A DNA stretch of 64,000 nucleotides, taken from the NCBI GenBank assembly GCA_027080775.1, contig JALWPV010000028.1, forward strand, positions 124,001-188,000, written 5' to 3'. The position numbers and the translations under genes were made by a program. Numbering within the stretch: position 1 is the first letter of the stretch; each line of letters opens with the position of its first letter. Source of the stretch: Acidilobaceae archaeon (GTDB lineage: Archaea > Thermoproteota > Thermoprotei_A > Sulfolobales > Acidilobaceae). The notes under the pieces are model-generated. The model made no database searches, was not told where the DNA came from, and saw nothing but the letters and a program-made list of their open reading frames with translations. Below, one piece after another: positions 56,766 to 64,000 of this stretch.

Positions 56766-58448
56766 GTGCCACTAGGAGACCTAGGAGTTATAAGCCTGGC
56801 TTATGGTGTTAACCACTACGAGGTTGACAAGCCCTACGATAGGCTTCTGGGAGTCTTCTCCAGGGAAAAAGCTGACTTCAGGACTCTTGGAGAGTTTGCT
56901 GGGAGAGAACTCTATGAAGCGGCCTACTGGGTCGACAGGTTCTCCAACCCATACCTCTATACGTGGAGCATTCTAGGCGAGCGTGCGGACCTAAGCCTGC
57001 TGGCTCCCGAGGAGAGGCGGGTCCTGGAGAAGCTGGTGGTGGACTTCGGCGTTAACAGGCACCCCTTCGAGGGTAGGCCCTGGCATAACCACTACACGGC
57101 CCTGTACCTTATTGGCGACCCCGGTATAAGCTGCATATTAACAATAACGATACAGACCGCGTATGCCCTCTACAAATACGCCGAGGGAGAGCTTAGGGAT
57201 TACTACAAGGGACTGGCCGGGATTGAGAAGCCTCCACTCTGGGGGGCCACCTGGTTCACCGAGGTCCAAGGCGGTAGCGACCTAGGGGCTAATACGACAA
57301 CTGCTAAGCTGGTCAACGGTAAATACGAGTTGTATGGGTATAAGTACTTCGCCAGCGGCGCTGGCATAGCCGACATAGCGCTAGCCACGGCCAGGCTCCC
57401 CGGCTCTAGGCCGGGCGCCAAGGGCCTCAGTCTCTTCGCAGTGCCGCGAGTCAACTCGCGGGGGGAGCTGAACTATCACGTGAGGAGGCTCAAGTGGAAG
57501 AGTGGCACGGTGCCAGTGCCCACTGGCGAGGTGGAGTTTACTGGTGCCGAGGCGTATCTCCTAGGTGAGCCAGATAAGGGTATCTACTACACGCTCGAGG
57601 ACCTCATGGTCTCCAGGCTCGCGAACTCGATTGGGGCCCTGGGGATAGCTCGCAAGGCCTACATCGAGGCCTACGGCTACTCATCGATCAGGAGGGCATT
57701 CGGGAAGAGACTTGTGGAGCACCCGCTCGCACTTAGGGATCTGGTAGACATGGAGGCCGAGATCGAGGCTATGACCGCGTTGACGCTCTACACTATATCC
57801 CTCTTCGACTCCGCCTGGGGCTCGAGGCCCCCCTATGATGCTAAGTACCACTATGCCCGCCTGATGACGCATATAGTCAAGAATATGACCGCGGAGACCT
57901 CGGCCCGCATCACGCAGACGGCCATGGAGCTCCTCGGAGGCATAGGCTTCCTCCACGAGTTCGCCGTCGAGCGCTGGCACCGGGAGGCCCTGATAACCCC
58001 GATCTGGGAGGGCACGAGCAACATACAAGCCCTAGACATGCTGGAGGCGATGTACAAGAAGAGGGCACACGAGGAACTCGTGAAGTCCACGGAGGAAATC
58101 GCCTCAGCAAGCCCCGAGCCTGCCCTGGCAGAGAAGGCCCTCCAGAGGATAAGAGACGAGATAAACAGAGCGGCCTCAAACCCTGGCCAGGCCGAGTACT
58201 TCGCTAAAGATATACTAAGAGGCATAGGAGCGGCCTCGGCAGTGATACTGCTACTGGAGGGAGCCAGGCACACGGGCGACGAGTCCTTCGTCACCGCAGC
58301 CAAGTACTACTACGAGACCCGCCTAGAGGGGAAGCACGCCAGGCCTCTAGAGCGCCGCGAAGCCCTGGAGTTAGCCTCCCTGAGAGGAGCACTCGACGAG
58401 ATAGACTGGGAGGCAAAGGCGAGGGAGGCGCTGCACCTCACAAGATAA
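56766..58448 (+). CDS. Acyl-CoA dehydrogenase, AidB-like
   Basis: A 560-residue acyl-CoA dehydrogenase-fold flavoprotein, longer than usual and resembling the AidB group with an extended N-terminus. It has TWFTEVQGGSDLGANTTTA (FAD/substrate), LKWKSGTVPVPTGEVEFTGAEAYLLG, SSIRRAFGKRLVEHPLALRDL and WEGTSNIQALDML near the end. It may oxidise branched or unusual acyl-CoAs. GTG start 18 bases after the radical SAM stop. Followed by the RNase P RNA. Confidence 0.85.
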   Translation: MPLGDLGVISLAYGVNHYEVDKPYDRLLGVFSREKADFRTLGEFAGRELYEAAYWVDRFSNPYLYTWSILGERADLSLLAPEERRVLEKLVVDFGVNRHPFEGRPWHNHYTALYLIGDPGISCILTITIQTAYALYKYAEGELRDYYKGLAGIEKPPLWGATWFTEVQGGSDLGANTTTAKLVNGKYELYGYKYFASGAGIADIALATARLPGSRPGAKGLSLFAVPRVNSRGELNYHVRRLKWKSGTVPVPTGEVEFTGAEAYLLGEPDKGIYYTLEDLMVSRLANSIGALGIARKAYIEAYGYSSIRRAFGKRLVEHPLALRDLVDMEAEIEAMTALTLYTISLFDSAWGSRPPYDAKYHYARLMTHIVKNMTAETSARITQTAMELLGGIGFLHEFAVERWHREALITPIWEGTSNIQALDMLEAMYKKRAHEELVKSTEEIASASPEPALAEKALQRIRDEINRAASNPGQAEYFAKDILRGIGAASAVILLLEGARHTGDESFVTAAKYYYETRLEGKHARPLERREALELASLRGALDEIDWEAKAREALHLTR

Positions 58449-58473
58449 ACCCTCCCAGAAGCCAGTGCCTCAA

Positions 58474-58803
58474 GGGGGGCCGCGGCTGGCGGCCCACGGG
58501 CCCCGTAGGGGGCCTGAGGAAGCTCCGCCCTCCCCGCGGCAGCCGGGCCCCGCAAGGGGCGCGGGTGACACCCGCGGCTCCGGCACAGAAACGGCACGGC
58601 CCCCCGCTAGGTCGAGGACGCGGCGAGGCCCCCCAGGCGACTGGGGGGCAGTAACCCGCTGAGGAAGCGGGGGGATGCGGTGAAACGGCCGTCCCCGGCG
58701 GAGCAAGGCCCCGGGGCGATGAGGGCCGCGCGAGGCCCTGGGGGTTGGCCGCTGAGTCGAATGCCGCCGCAGTACAGAAGGCGGGCTATAGCCGCGGCCC
58801 CAC
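58474..58803 (+). ncRNA. rnpB: RNase P RNA (archaeal type A)
   Basis: Structured RNA of about 330 nt, the catalytic RNA of the tRNA 5'-processing enzyme. Terminal helix P1 is perfect: 58476-58487 pairs with 58790-58801 (GGGGCCGCGGCT/AGCCGCGGCCCC). Conserved blocks are in order: GAGGAAGCTCCGCC (CR-I), ACAGAAACGGC (CR-II/III), GGGGGGCAGTAACC and GGATGCGGTGAAACGG, and near the 3' end GAATGCCGCC..ACAGAAGGCGGGCTAT (CR-V). Ends are set by P1 and may be off by a few bases. Confidence 0.92.
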
Positions 58804-58829
58804 TACTTTCTTCCGCTGTCAAGCTTCTA

Positions 58830-59225
58830 CTATTCGTCGCCGAGACGGTGCACAGTGCCTGGAAGTTGGCTTCTGTCGGAGAAGTGAACTGTGTAGTACT
58901 TCGGCTTTAAGCCGGACACTATCACGTTCCACGCCTTCCAGGGGTCGGTGTGATCGCCGCAGGTGTATACGTCGAGCGTGGCGTAGTTGTACTCTACCCA
59001 TGTATGGAGGGCTATATGGCTCTCGAGGACAACCGCTATGACGCTGACGCCGCCCTTAGGGCCTGGCACGCGCCAGCTACGCAGGTCCAGTAACGTTGCC
59101 CCAGAAGCCTTTACCGCATCAAGCACTAGGCTTCTCAGGTAGTCCTCGTCTCCCGCTATGTCGCGTGGTATATCGTAGAGGCTGCCGTACACGTGCTTGC
59201 CTACAACTCTATCCACAGCTGGCAT
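58830..59225 (-). CDS. Pyruvoyl decarboxylase proenzyme, AdoMetDC/ArgDC family (copy 2)
   Basis: A 131-residue paralog of the gene at 17720-18088. Self-cleavage site VLESHIALHTW (Ser69), His74 and Cys89 (VYTCG) are all kept. It differs in DPWKAWNVIVSGLKPKYYTVHFSDRSQ and at TWVEYNYATLDV (Val where copy 1 has Pro). Crenarchaeal arginine decarboxylase, which makes agmatine (also the TiaS substrate), evolved from AdoMetDC. One of the two copies is probably that enzyme; specificity lies mainly in the N-terminal beta subunit. Not resolved here. Confidence 0.85.
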   Translation of the reverse strand: MPAVDRVVGKHVYGSLYDIPRDIAGDEDYLRSLVLDAVKASGATLLDLRSWRVPGPKGGVSVIAVVLESHIALHTWVEYNYATLDVYTCGDHTDPWKAWNVIVSGLKPKYYTVHFSDRSQLPGTVHRLGDE

Positions 59226-59262
59226 TGGTGTCTCCCCAGGAGCGCTGGACGATGTCGGGGAG

Positions 59263-59272
59263 GTTTTTATAG
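59263..59272. promoter_or_regulatory. Shared TATA region between decarboxylase copy 2 and moaB
   Basis: GTTTTTATAG serves as TATA in both directions: CTATAAAAAC on the minus strand, about 40 bases before the decarboxylase ATG, and TTTTTATAG on the plus strand, about 55 bases before the moaB GTG. Confidence 0.5.
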
Positions 59273-59321
59273 GGTCCTAGAGCCCCGTAGGTTTTATGGA
59301 GTGCACCGAGGTGGTTTTGCA

Positions 59322-59813
59322 GTGGTACTATTCGGCCTCGTGGTAACTAGCGATCGCGTGTACCGGGGCGAGAAGGAAGACAAAGTCACCCCGCTAGTAA
59401 GGGAGCGCCTAGAGGCTGCGGGACACGTGCTTGCTTACTCAGCCATAGCCCCCAACGAGCCCAACGCCATAAGGAGGGGGGTAGAGGAGGCCTGCCGGGC
59501 CGCCGAGATAGTCCTCGTAACGGGTGGCACAGGGATCTCGCCCCGCGATATAAGCGTGGACGTCGTGGCTTCAATGGCCTATAGGAGGGTCCCCGGCTTC
59601 GGGGAGGCTCATAGGAGGGCTAGCTGGGAGGAAGTGGGGGAGAGAGCGATGCTGAGCCGGGCCGACGCCTTCATAGTAAAACCCGATGGCTCCAAGCAAT
59701 GCTTCGTCGCAGTAAGCCCTGGGAGCCCCAGCGCCGTAGACCTCGCGCTAACACTAATCCTGCCAGTTGCACAGCATGTAGTGGATCAGCTTAGCGGTAA
59801 ACCACACCCCTAG
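59322..59813 (+). CDS. moaB: Molybdopterin adenylyltransferase-like MoaB/MogA protein
   Basis: A 163-residue MoaB-type protein, which adenylylates molybdopterin in archaea on the way to the molybdenum/tungsten cofactor. VVTSDRVYRGEKEDKVTPLVRERL, TGGTGISPRDISVDVV and VSPGSPSAVDLAL are the family signature blocks. GTG 59322 is chosen because GAGGTGG lies ten bases upstream; the frame is open 43 codons further but reads no MoaB sequence. Confidence 0.88.
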   Translation: MVLFGLVVTSDRVYRGEKEDKVTPLVRERLEAAGHVLAYSAIAPNEPNAIRRGVEEACRAAEIVLVTGGTGISPRDISVDVVASMAYRRVPGFGEAHRRASWEEVGERAMLSRADAFIVKPDGSKQCFVAVSPGSPSAVDLALTLILPVAQHVVDQLSGKPHP

Positions 59814-59865
59814 CCCCGCCGCCTCGATCCTGTGTGACACGAGGATAGAGTGCAACGGAGGAGGT

Positions 59866-59991
59866 GCCCGGTCCCGGCTCGGGGGGGCTGCAGGGCCTCT
59901 CGGACCCCACGGCCACCCCCGACGCGGCCGGCTTAACTTCCGGGTTCGATATGAGTCCGGGTGTTACCCGGCCGCTATGGCCGGGCCGGGC
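59866..59991 (-). rRNA. 5S rRNA
   Basis: On the minus strand, about 126 nt. The 5' end GCCCGGCCCGGCCATAGCGG pairs with the 3' end CCGGGACCGGGC. Conserved internal parts are CCATAGCGGCC near the start and CGAACCCGGAAGTTAAGCC (the universal loop-B/helix III strand). It stands alone, away from 16S/23S, as in many crenarchaea. Ends are set by helix I. Confidence 0.93.
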
Positions 59992-60016
59992 GTGTTGCTA
60001 CACCCTACAGCTAGGG

Positions 60017-60023
60017 TATAAAT
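60017..60023 (-). promoter_or_regulatory. TATA box of the 5S rRNA gene
   Basis: TATAAAT on the plus strand (ATTTATA on the minus strand) is centred about 29 bases upstream of the predicted 5S 5' end at 59991, the spacing expected for an archaeal TATA box. Confidence 0.6.
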
Positions 60024-60225
60024 GTGTGAGCCCCCCGCGCCTCGAGGTATCAGCCCCTAGAAGGCCTTCAAGGCCGGAGGCGTCCCGGGTCCAAAATGTG
60101 GTGTCCTGATAACCCTCAGTAGGCCCCGCTATGCCGGGCGGGGCGATGAGGAGCCAACACCTAGGGAGACCGGGTTGGTGTGACCTCTTCCCTGCGGCTG
60201 GAGCCCCGCCGTCACCGTGGCTTAG
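60024..60225. other. GC-rich structured intergenic region, no gene assigned
   Basis: About 200 bases between the 5S promoter and the JAMM-motif gene. It contains strong hairpin arms, for example GGCCCCGC..GCGGGGC around 60123-60146 and CCAAC..GTTGG near 60154-60178. No protein-like frame, tRNA or SRP RNA signature is seen. It could be a small non-coding RNA or terminators of the flanking units. Confidence 0.35.
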
Positions 60226-60957
60226 CTAGTAGTATACTACTTCGAGTCTTACGGATTCAAGGTGTAGTCTCGAGGGATCGAAGAGTGAGTTCCTCCTCCC
60301 CCTGAGGCTTCGGATTGCAATGTAGTCGTCCTCGGTTACCAGGCCCTCACGATACATCACCACGGCGCATCGAGTAGTGGCCGCCGCCTCAGCTAGGCCT
60401 CCCTCAGAGAGGAGGTCGAGGCCTGATTGGGCGTCAGCAAGCGAGAGGCCACACGCCCCCGGGGGGTGAGTGTGGAGGCTCATGGAGGCCTTGAGGAAGG
60501 GGATCCTCACGCTACCCCTCTCGCCCTCGAGCACTGCGAGTCTACCATCTCTGGTGTAGATATAGATGTACTCAACCCCCTCTCTGGCTGTCTTGCGGGC
60601 GCTCTCCCTAATCAGGCCTGAGTCCGTCTGGATCACTCGAGCTGGCGCCGTGCTGTAGAGGCTGGAGAGAGAGGCGTCCCCCTCGTAGTCCCAGCGCGAT
60701 GTTACGGTTACACGCGCCCCGTTGGCTAGGGTGTACTCGCCTAGGACCCCCCTGTGGCCGGGTACGTTGACATCGACCACGAGCGAGCCCCCGCTTAGGG
60801 CTGAGATCGTATCCTCAACGCTAAGCAGGTAGCCGGGGATGCCTACGCCGAGTAGGTCGAAGTCGCCCTCATAGTTGAGTTCGACGGACTCGATGACGGA
60901 GTAAACCACGGCGGCGTAGAGTGAGCCGCGCGTAACTTTAATCCACTGCTCCTTCAA
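60226..60957 (-). CDS. JAMM (MPN+)-motif protein, archaeal
   Basis: A 243-residue protein whose C-terminal domain contains SLHTHPPGACGLSLADAQS, exactly the HxHx7SxxD zinc signature of JAB1/MPN+ metalloproteases (deubiquitinase-like and SAMP-removing enzymes). The upstream catalytic Glu is not assigned with certainty. The N-terminal half (YAAVVYSVIESVELNYEGDFDLLGVGIPGYLLSVEDTISAL) is not recognised. TTG 60957 is preferred (GGGAGGGATGGA upstream) to a longer frame that would overlap the divergent gene. Confidence 0.65.
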   Translation of the reverse strand: MKEQWIKVTRGSLYAAVVYSVIESVELNYEGDFDLLGVGIPGYLLSVEDTISALSGGSLVVDVNVPGHRGVLGEYTLANGARVTVTSRWDYEGDASLSSLYSTAPARVIQTDSGLIRESARKTAREGVEYIYIYTRDGRLAVLEGERGSVRIPFLKASMSLHTHPPGACGLSLADAQSGLDLLSEGGLAEAAATTRCAVVMYREGLVTEDDYIAIRSLRGRRNSLFDPSRLHLESVRLEVVYY

Positions 60958-61012
60958 GACTCCATCCCTCCCGGGGACGCGTCTGAGGGGGCTCGGAGAT
61001 CTCTGGGGCTCC

Positions 61013-61756
61013 GTGGTCGCCGACATAGAGCGCCTAGTACTGAGTGGGTGCTACGAGAGGGTTAACATGCTTATGAGTATGTTCCAGGCGCCACGGCTCC
61101 GCAGGCTAGCGGCGGAGAAGGCTCAGGGCGGTGTGGTAGCAGACCTAGGCGCCGGCCCGGGCTACACAGCCCTCGAGGACTGCAGAGCCTCCAGGGGCCT
61201 TGTGGTGCTGGTCGATGCATCACCAGCAATGTTATCTATAGCATCGGCTATGCTTGAGTCGGAATGCGCAGGCATGCACGTGGAGGTGGCCGGGCTCTTC
61301 GAGGCCCTACCACTCCCTGATTGTAGCGTAGACGCAGTCACAGCCACGTTCTCGTTGAGGGATGCCATAGATAGGGAGGCGGCCGTGAGGGAGGCTGCAA
61401 GGATCCTCAAGCCTAATGGCAGGCTCGTGGTGGTAGACCTCTACAGGCCCCGGGGGAGGCTCGCTCTAGCCTTAGCTAGGCTGTACTTCACTATAGTCCC
61501 AGTGCTAGGCGCCATAATAGCTGGTTGCCCGAGGCAGGCGAGGAGCTATCTAGGCCTGCAGAGCACCCTCCCGAGGATGGAGACTCTCGAGGGCATGAAG
61601 GCGCTGCTCTCGAGGTACTTCAGGAGGGTCGAAGCCATTAAGCCTCTACCCTCCACGGGGATATGGGTAGCTGAGGAACCCATAGCGGGGTGTGGCCACC
61701 CTGGGAGAGAAGGGCTACTCCAGGAGGGGCGAGACAATAGCAGCGTTACTCGATGA
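61013..61756 (+). CDS. SAM-dependent methyltransferase, UbiE/MenG-like
   Basis: A 247-residue class I methyltransferase. YERVNMLMSMFQAPRLRRLAA is the UbiE-type substrate start, VVADLGAGPGYTAL is the SAM loop, VLVDASPAMLSIA is motif II, DAVTATFSLRDAID is motif III, and RILKPNGRLVVVDLYRP follows. It may methylate a quinone, as crenarchaea use sulfur-containing menaquinones such as caldariellaquinone, but substrate is not shown. The 3' end overlaps the NfeD-like gene by 65 bases. Confidence 0.8.
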   Translation: MVADIERLVLSGCYERVNMLMSMFQAPRLRRLAAEKAQGGVVADLGAGPGYTALEDCRASRGLVVLVDASPAMLSIASAMLESECAGMHVEVAGLFEALPLPDCSVDAVTATFSLRDAIDREAAVREAARILKPNGRLVVVDLYRPRGRLALALARLYFTIVPVLGAIIAGCPRQARSYLGLQSTLPRMETLEGMKALLSRYFRRVEAIKPLPSTGIWVAEEPIAGCGHPGREGLLQEGRDNSSVTR

Positions 61757-62114
61757 CGTTGTAATAGCAGCCCTTGTCTCGGTCCTAGTGGGGCTCCTAC
61801 TCCACTGGGCAGGCTTCATAAGCGTCAAGTGGGTTGCAATGGGCTCCGCCGTTGTAACGGCCCTATTCGCAGCGGTGGCGTCCGCTGTCTACAAGGTGCA
61901 CTCTAGAAGACCCACAGTCGGCCCGGAGGCCCTCATAGGTGCTCGGGGGGTTGTAGTGGAGTCCTCTAGGCCCGCTGGCGAGGCCCTAGTCGAGGTGGAG
62001 GGTGAACTTTGGAGAGCAGTCCATACTCGCGGTGAGGCACTGGTCCGGGGAGAGAGGGTTAGGGTGGTCGGGTACAGGGGGCTAGTTTTAATTGTAGAGA
62101 AAGAGGGGGGTTAG
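61692..62114 (+). CDS. Short NfeD-family protein (membrane + OB fold)
   Basis: A 140-residue protein: two membrane helices (IAALVSVLVGLLLHWAGFI and GSAVVTALFAAVASAVY) and a C-terminal OB-fold (IGARGVVVESSRPAGEALVEVEGELWRAVHTRGEALVRGERVRVVGYRGLVLIVEK) like that of NfeD proteins. It has no protease domain. A second, full-length NfeD with its stomatin lies at 19-21.5 kb. GTG start. It converges with the acyl-CoA dehydrogenase gene by four bases. Confidence 0.8.
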   Translation: MATLGEKGYSRRGETIAALLDDVVIAALVSVLVGLLLHWAGFISVKWVAMGSAVVTALFAAVASAVYKVHSRRPTVGPEALIGARGVVVESSRPAGEALVEVEGELWRAVHTRGEALVRGERVRVVGYRGLVLIVEKEGG

Positions 62115-63340
62115 CCCCTCACGTACTCCCTGCCTATGACCTCACGAGCCACTATGTAGCGCATTATGTTCTGCGTCCCCTCCGCTCCCACGTAGTAAGA
62201 GAGCTGGCCCAGCATTCCCCTGAACACGTTCGCCTCCTCGGTGAAGCTGAATGCGCCCATGGTCTTCATTAGGACCTTGAACGCCTCCTCAGCCGTCTCG
62301 ACAGCGGCTATCTTGGCGGCTGCCGCCGGGAAGTTGAGGTCGTGTGGCCTCAGGCCAGCCTCCTCCTTTATGTAGATCCTATCGGCCATCTGAGCCGCCT
62401 TGTAGACGAGTAGCCTGGCGGCCTCTACCTTAACGGCGACCTCAGCTATGGGGAAGCTGACGCCCTGGAAGCTTGCTATAGGCCTGTCGTCGAAGAGCCT
62501 CCTCTCCCTAGCGTACTCGACGGCCCTCTCGAGCGCCCACTGAGCGCCTCCCACGTTTGCTGCCGAGACGAGTACCCTGGCTAGGGCGAAGCCCTGCATG
62601 GCTATGTAGAAGCCCTTGTTTACCTCGCCGATAACGTGGCTAGCCGGAACCGGGGTGTTGTCGAACCTCATAAGACCCGTGGATATGGCGTGCCTGCCTA
62701 TCGTGTTGAGTATACTGTACTCGAATCCCCCAGGCCTCTTACCGTGGTCGTTTCCTATGAATGCCAGGGCCGTTATAGCTCTATGCCTCTCCTCGAGCTT
62801 CCCAGTCCTCGTTATCAGGAACCAGCCGCCTAGATCCAGCTGCTCCATCCCCTCCCTTAGTCCGCTTATGTAGACCTTCTCTCCTGTGACCCTGTAGACG
62901 TCGCCGTCTAGGACTGCCCTGGTCCTAGTTCCGGCGACGTCGCTGCCCCCGTGGGGCTCCGTGGAGGCTATGCCGAAGAAGCCGCGGCCCTTGCCGACTA
63001 GGGGTAGCACCTTACTCTTAACCTCCTCCGGTCCAAACTTGTAGAGTATGAAGGGCCAGGCGTTGTTTAGCAGGGTGAACACCGCCGTGGCTAGCGCTGG
63101 GTCGGCGTAGGCCACCTGCTCGACGGCCAGAGCCGCCAGGAGAAAGCTACCGCCCTGACCCCCGTACTCCTCGGGCACGGGTATTGCGAAGAGTCCCTGC
63201 TCTCCCATCTTGTGGAGTAGCTCCGTAGGTATCCTCCTCTCGGCGTCGGCCTTAATCCATATGGGTGCCAGCTCTTTCTGGAGGAACTCGCGGACAGCCT
63301 CCTGGAACAGCTTCTCGTCGGGCGAGAGCGTGAAATCCAC
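62111..63340 (-). CDS. Acyl-CoA dehydrogenase
   Basis: A 409-residue FAD enzyme. FTLSPDEKLFQEAVREFLQKELAP begins the helical domain; FGIASTEPHGGSDVAGTRTRA and VTGEKVYISG hold FAD; YARERRLFDDRPIASFQGV and YVGAEGTQNIMRYIVAREVIG are the C-terminal signatures. It oxidises acyl-CoA thioesters, passing electrons to ETF. GTG start, opposite in direction to the short NfeD gene. Confidence 0.92.
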   Translation of the reverse strand: MDFTLSPDEKLFQEAVREFLQKELAPIWIKADAERRIPTELLHKMGEQGLFAIPVPEEYGGQGGSFLLAALAVEQVAYADPALATAVFTLLNNAWPFILYKFGPEEVKSKVLPLVGKGRGFFGIASTEPHGGSDVAGTRTRAVLDGDVYRVTGEKVYISGLREGMEQLDLGGWFLITRTGKLEERHRAITALAFIGNDHGKRPGGFEYSILNTIGRHAISTGLMRFDNTPVPASHVIGEVNKGFYIAMQGFALARVLVSAANVGGAQWALERAVEYARERRLFDDRPIASFQGVSFPIAEVAVKVEAARLLVYKAAQMADRIYIKEEAGLRPHDLNFPAAAAKIAAVETAEEAFKVLMKTMGAFSFTEEANVFRGMLGQLSYYVGAEGTQNIMRYIVAREVIGREYVRG

Positions 63341-63440
63341 CTCTACGCACCTCGGCCCACCGGAGATGGAGGGGTTAATGAGCGAGGCGCAATGCCCGGT
63401 AAAGGATTACCGGTGGCCGCGAGAGTCGGGTGCGGCTCGT

Positions 63441-63989
63441 CTACTTACCGCCCTCACCATAGTATATCACGACGTTCAACTGGGCGAGGGCGGTCTTCCT
63501 ACGCTCACCGCGGGGGTCAGGCACCACCCTACCCCTGACGAGCTTCCTCCTCCGCTCCCCTTTCTCTCGCGGGTGGAAGCCGGGCGGTCCCGAGAGGAGG
63601 ACAGCCTTCTTCAGCGCCCCGGGCACGCCGGGGTGCATGGGTATGCCAGTGGCATCGCTCCCCCCTCTGATCTTGAGCTTGACTCCCTCGAATCCTATTA
63701 TCGAACCGTCGAAGACGTCCCCTATCTCGAGGCCAGCGAGGCGTATGGCTGTCTCCTCGGGGACAGCTATCTGCCAGGCCTTGGCTCTGAACGCCTCTGC
63801 CTCGGCCTCGAGGTTCCCTGCAACCTCTCCCAGGAGCTCCATACTCACTTGGACCTCGTAGTCCCCTAGGTCATCGCTTACCTCGACCTTGAATGGGACA
63901 TTGGCCTTCTTGCCGTCCTCGGTGATGAACCTCAGGGTCATGACGCCGATCTCCCCAAGTGAGAGTTCCTCGTAGAGCTTCCTACTCAC
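63441..63989 (-). CDS. rps6e: Small ribosomal subunit protein eS6
   Basis: A 182-residue ribosomal protein. The core GDVFDGSIIGFEGVKLKIRGGSDATGIPMHPGVPG, then LLSGPPGFHPREKGERRRKLVRGRVVPD and LAQLNVVI, is eS6. The part before it (about 33-82, including ELLGEVAGNLEAEAEAFRAKAWQIAVPEETA) is longer than in most eS6 proteins, where the core starts near residue 40. A GTG is used as start at 63989; the ATG at 63941 is also possible, and the gene may extend past the window edge. Confidence 0.85.
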   Translation of the reverse strand: MSRKLYEELSLGEIGVMTLRFITEDGKKANVPFKVEVSDDLGDYEVQVSMELLGEVAGNLEAEAEAFRAKAWQIAVPEETAIRLAGLEIGDVFDGSIIGFEGVKLKIRGGSDATGIPMHPGVPGALKKAVLLSGPPGFHPREKGERRRKLVRGRVVPDPRGERRKTALAQLNVVIYYGEGGK

Positions 63990-64000
63990 CCTGGCGATGG

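Overview
The window is chromosomal DNA of a GC-rich, hyperthermophilic crenarchaeon (Thermoproteota). This rests on archaeal-type genes for information processing and lipids (aIF5A, eS6, Elf1, PriL, Sec61beta, GGGP synthase, PINA/Hjc, TiaS, Trm5/Taw3), frequent GTG and TTG starts, TATA-type promoters, dense short-overlap operons and a type-A RNase P RNA. A threonyl-tRNA synthetase without an editing domain, a KvAP-like K+ channel and an SSV-type provirus point to Desulfurococcales, perhaps near Aeropyrum. The species cannot be named from sequence alone.

Layout of the left chromosomal part (1-38.5 kb): end of a membrane glycosyltransferase, nitrilase, archaeal phosphoglycerate mutase, K+ channel, stand-alone RAM protein, tiaS, a small repeat cluster, the four-gene pyruvate:ferredoxin oxidoreductase operon (porGDAB), rpiA and a SWIM protein. 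Then come Sec61beta, MazG, GGGP synthase/Elf1, adenosylhomocysteinase, a CAU tRNA (probably tRNA-Ile2, the TiaS substrate), an eight-CBS protein, RidA, a VIT-like membrane protein and AdoMet decarboxylase. These are followed by stomatin/NfeD, the recombination pair hjc/pinA, thiI, an Fe-S HhH-GPD protein, trm5/taw3 (wybutosine pathway), priL, a PrpD-like dehydratase, ribK, CoA-disulfide reductase, an amidohydrolase and a rhomboid protease.

The accessory region (38,559-52,812) is a complete-looking integrated virus or virus-like element of about 14.2 kb in tRNA-Leu(UAA). It is bounded by identical 67-bp direct repeats. The integrase is split by integration, as in fuselloviruses: its N-terminal piece lies at the left edge and its C-terminal piece at the right edge, and joining them at the repeat restores one in-frame 411-codon gene. 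The element carries an SSV B251/DnaA-like ATPase beside the integrase, a set of membrane proteins, a PIN-domain protein, three or more small DNA-binding proteins around a divergent promoter with repeated operator-like motifs, and a probable virion or surface module. That module has a small hydrophobic protein, a signal-peptide beta-rich protein with a related C-terminal membrane segment, a membrane-anchored GH99-like glycosidase and a large secreted protein of lower GC. Size and gene content recall Aeropyrum pernix ovoid virus 1 (Guttaviridae), but identity with it is not shown.

The right chromosomal part (52.8-64 kb): thrS, a DUF429 protein, aIF5A, tRNA-Val(GAC), a radical SAM protein, an AidB-like acyl-CoA dehydrogenase, RNase P RNA, a second AdoMetDC-family proenzyme (probably one of an AdoMetDC/arginine decarboxylase pair), moaB, 5S rRNA, a JAMM-motif protein, a methyltransferase, a short NfeD protein, a second acyl-CoA dehydrogenase and eS6. 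The two pyruvoyl decarboxylases and aIF5A link polyamine synthesis to hypusine formation.
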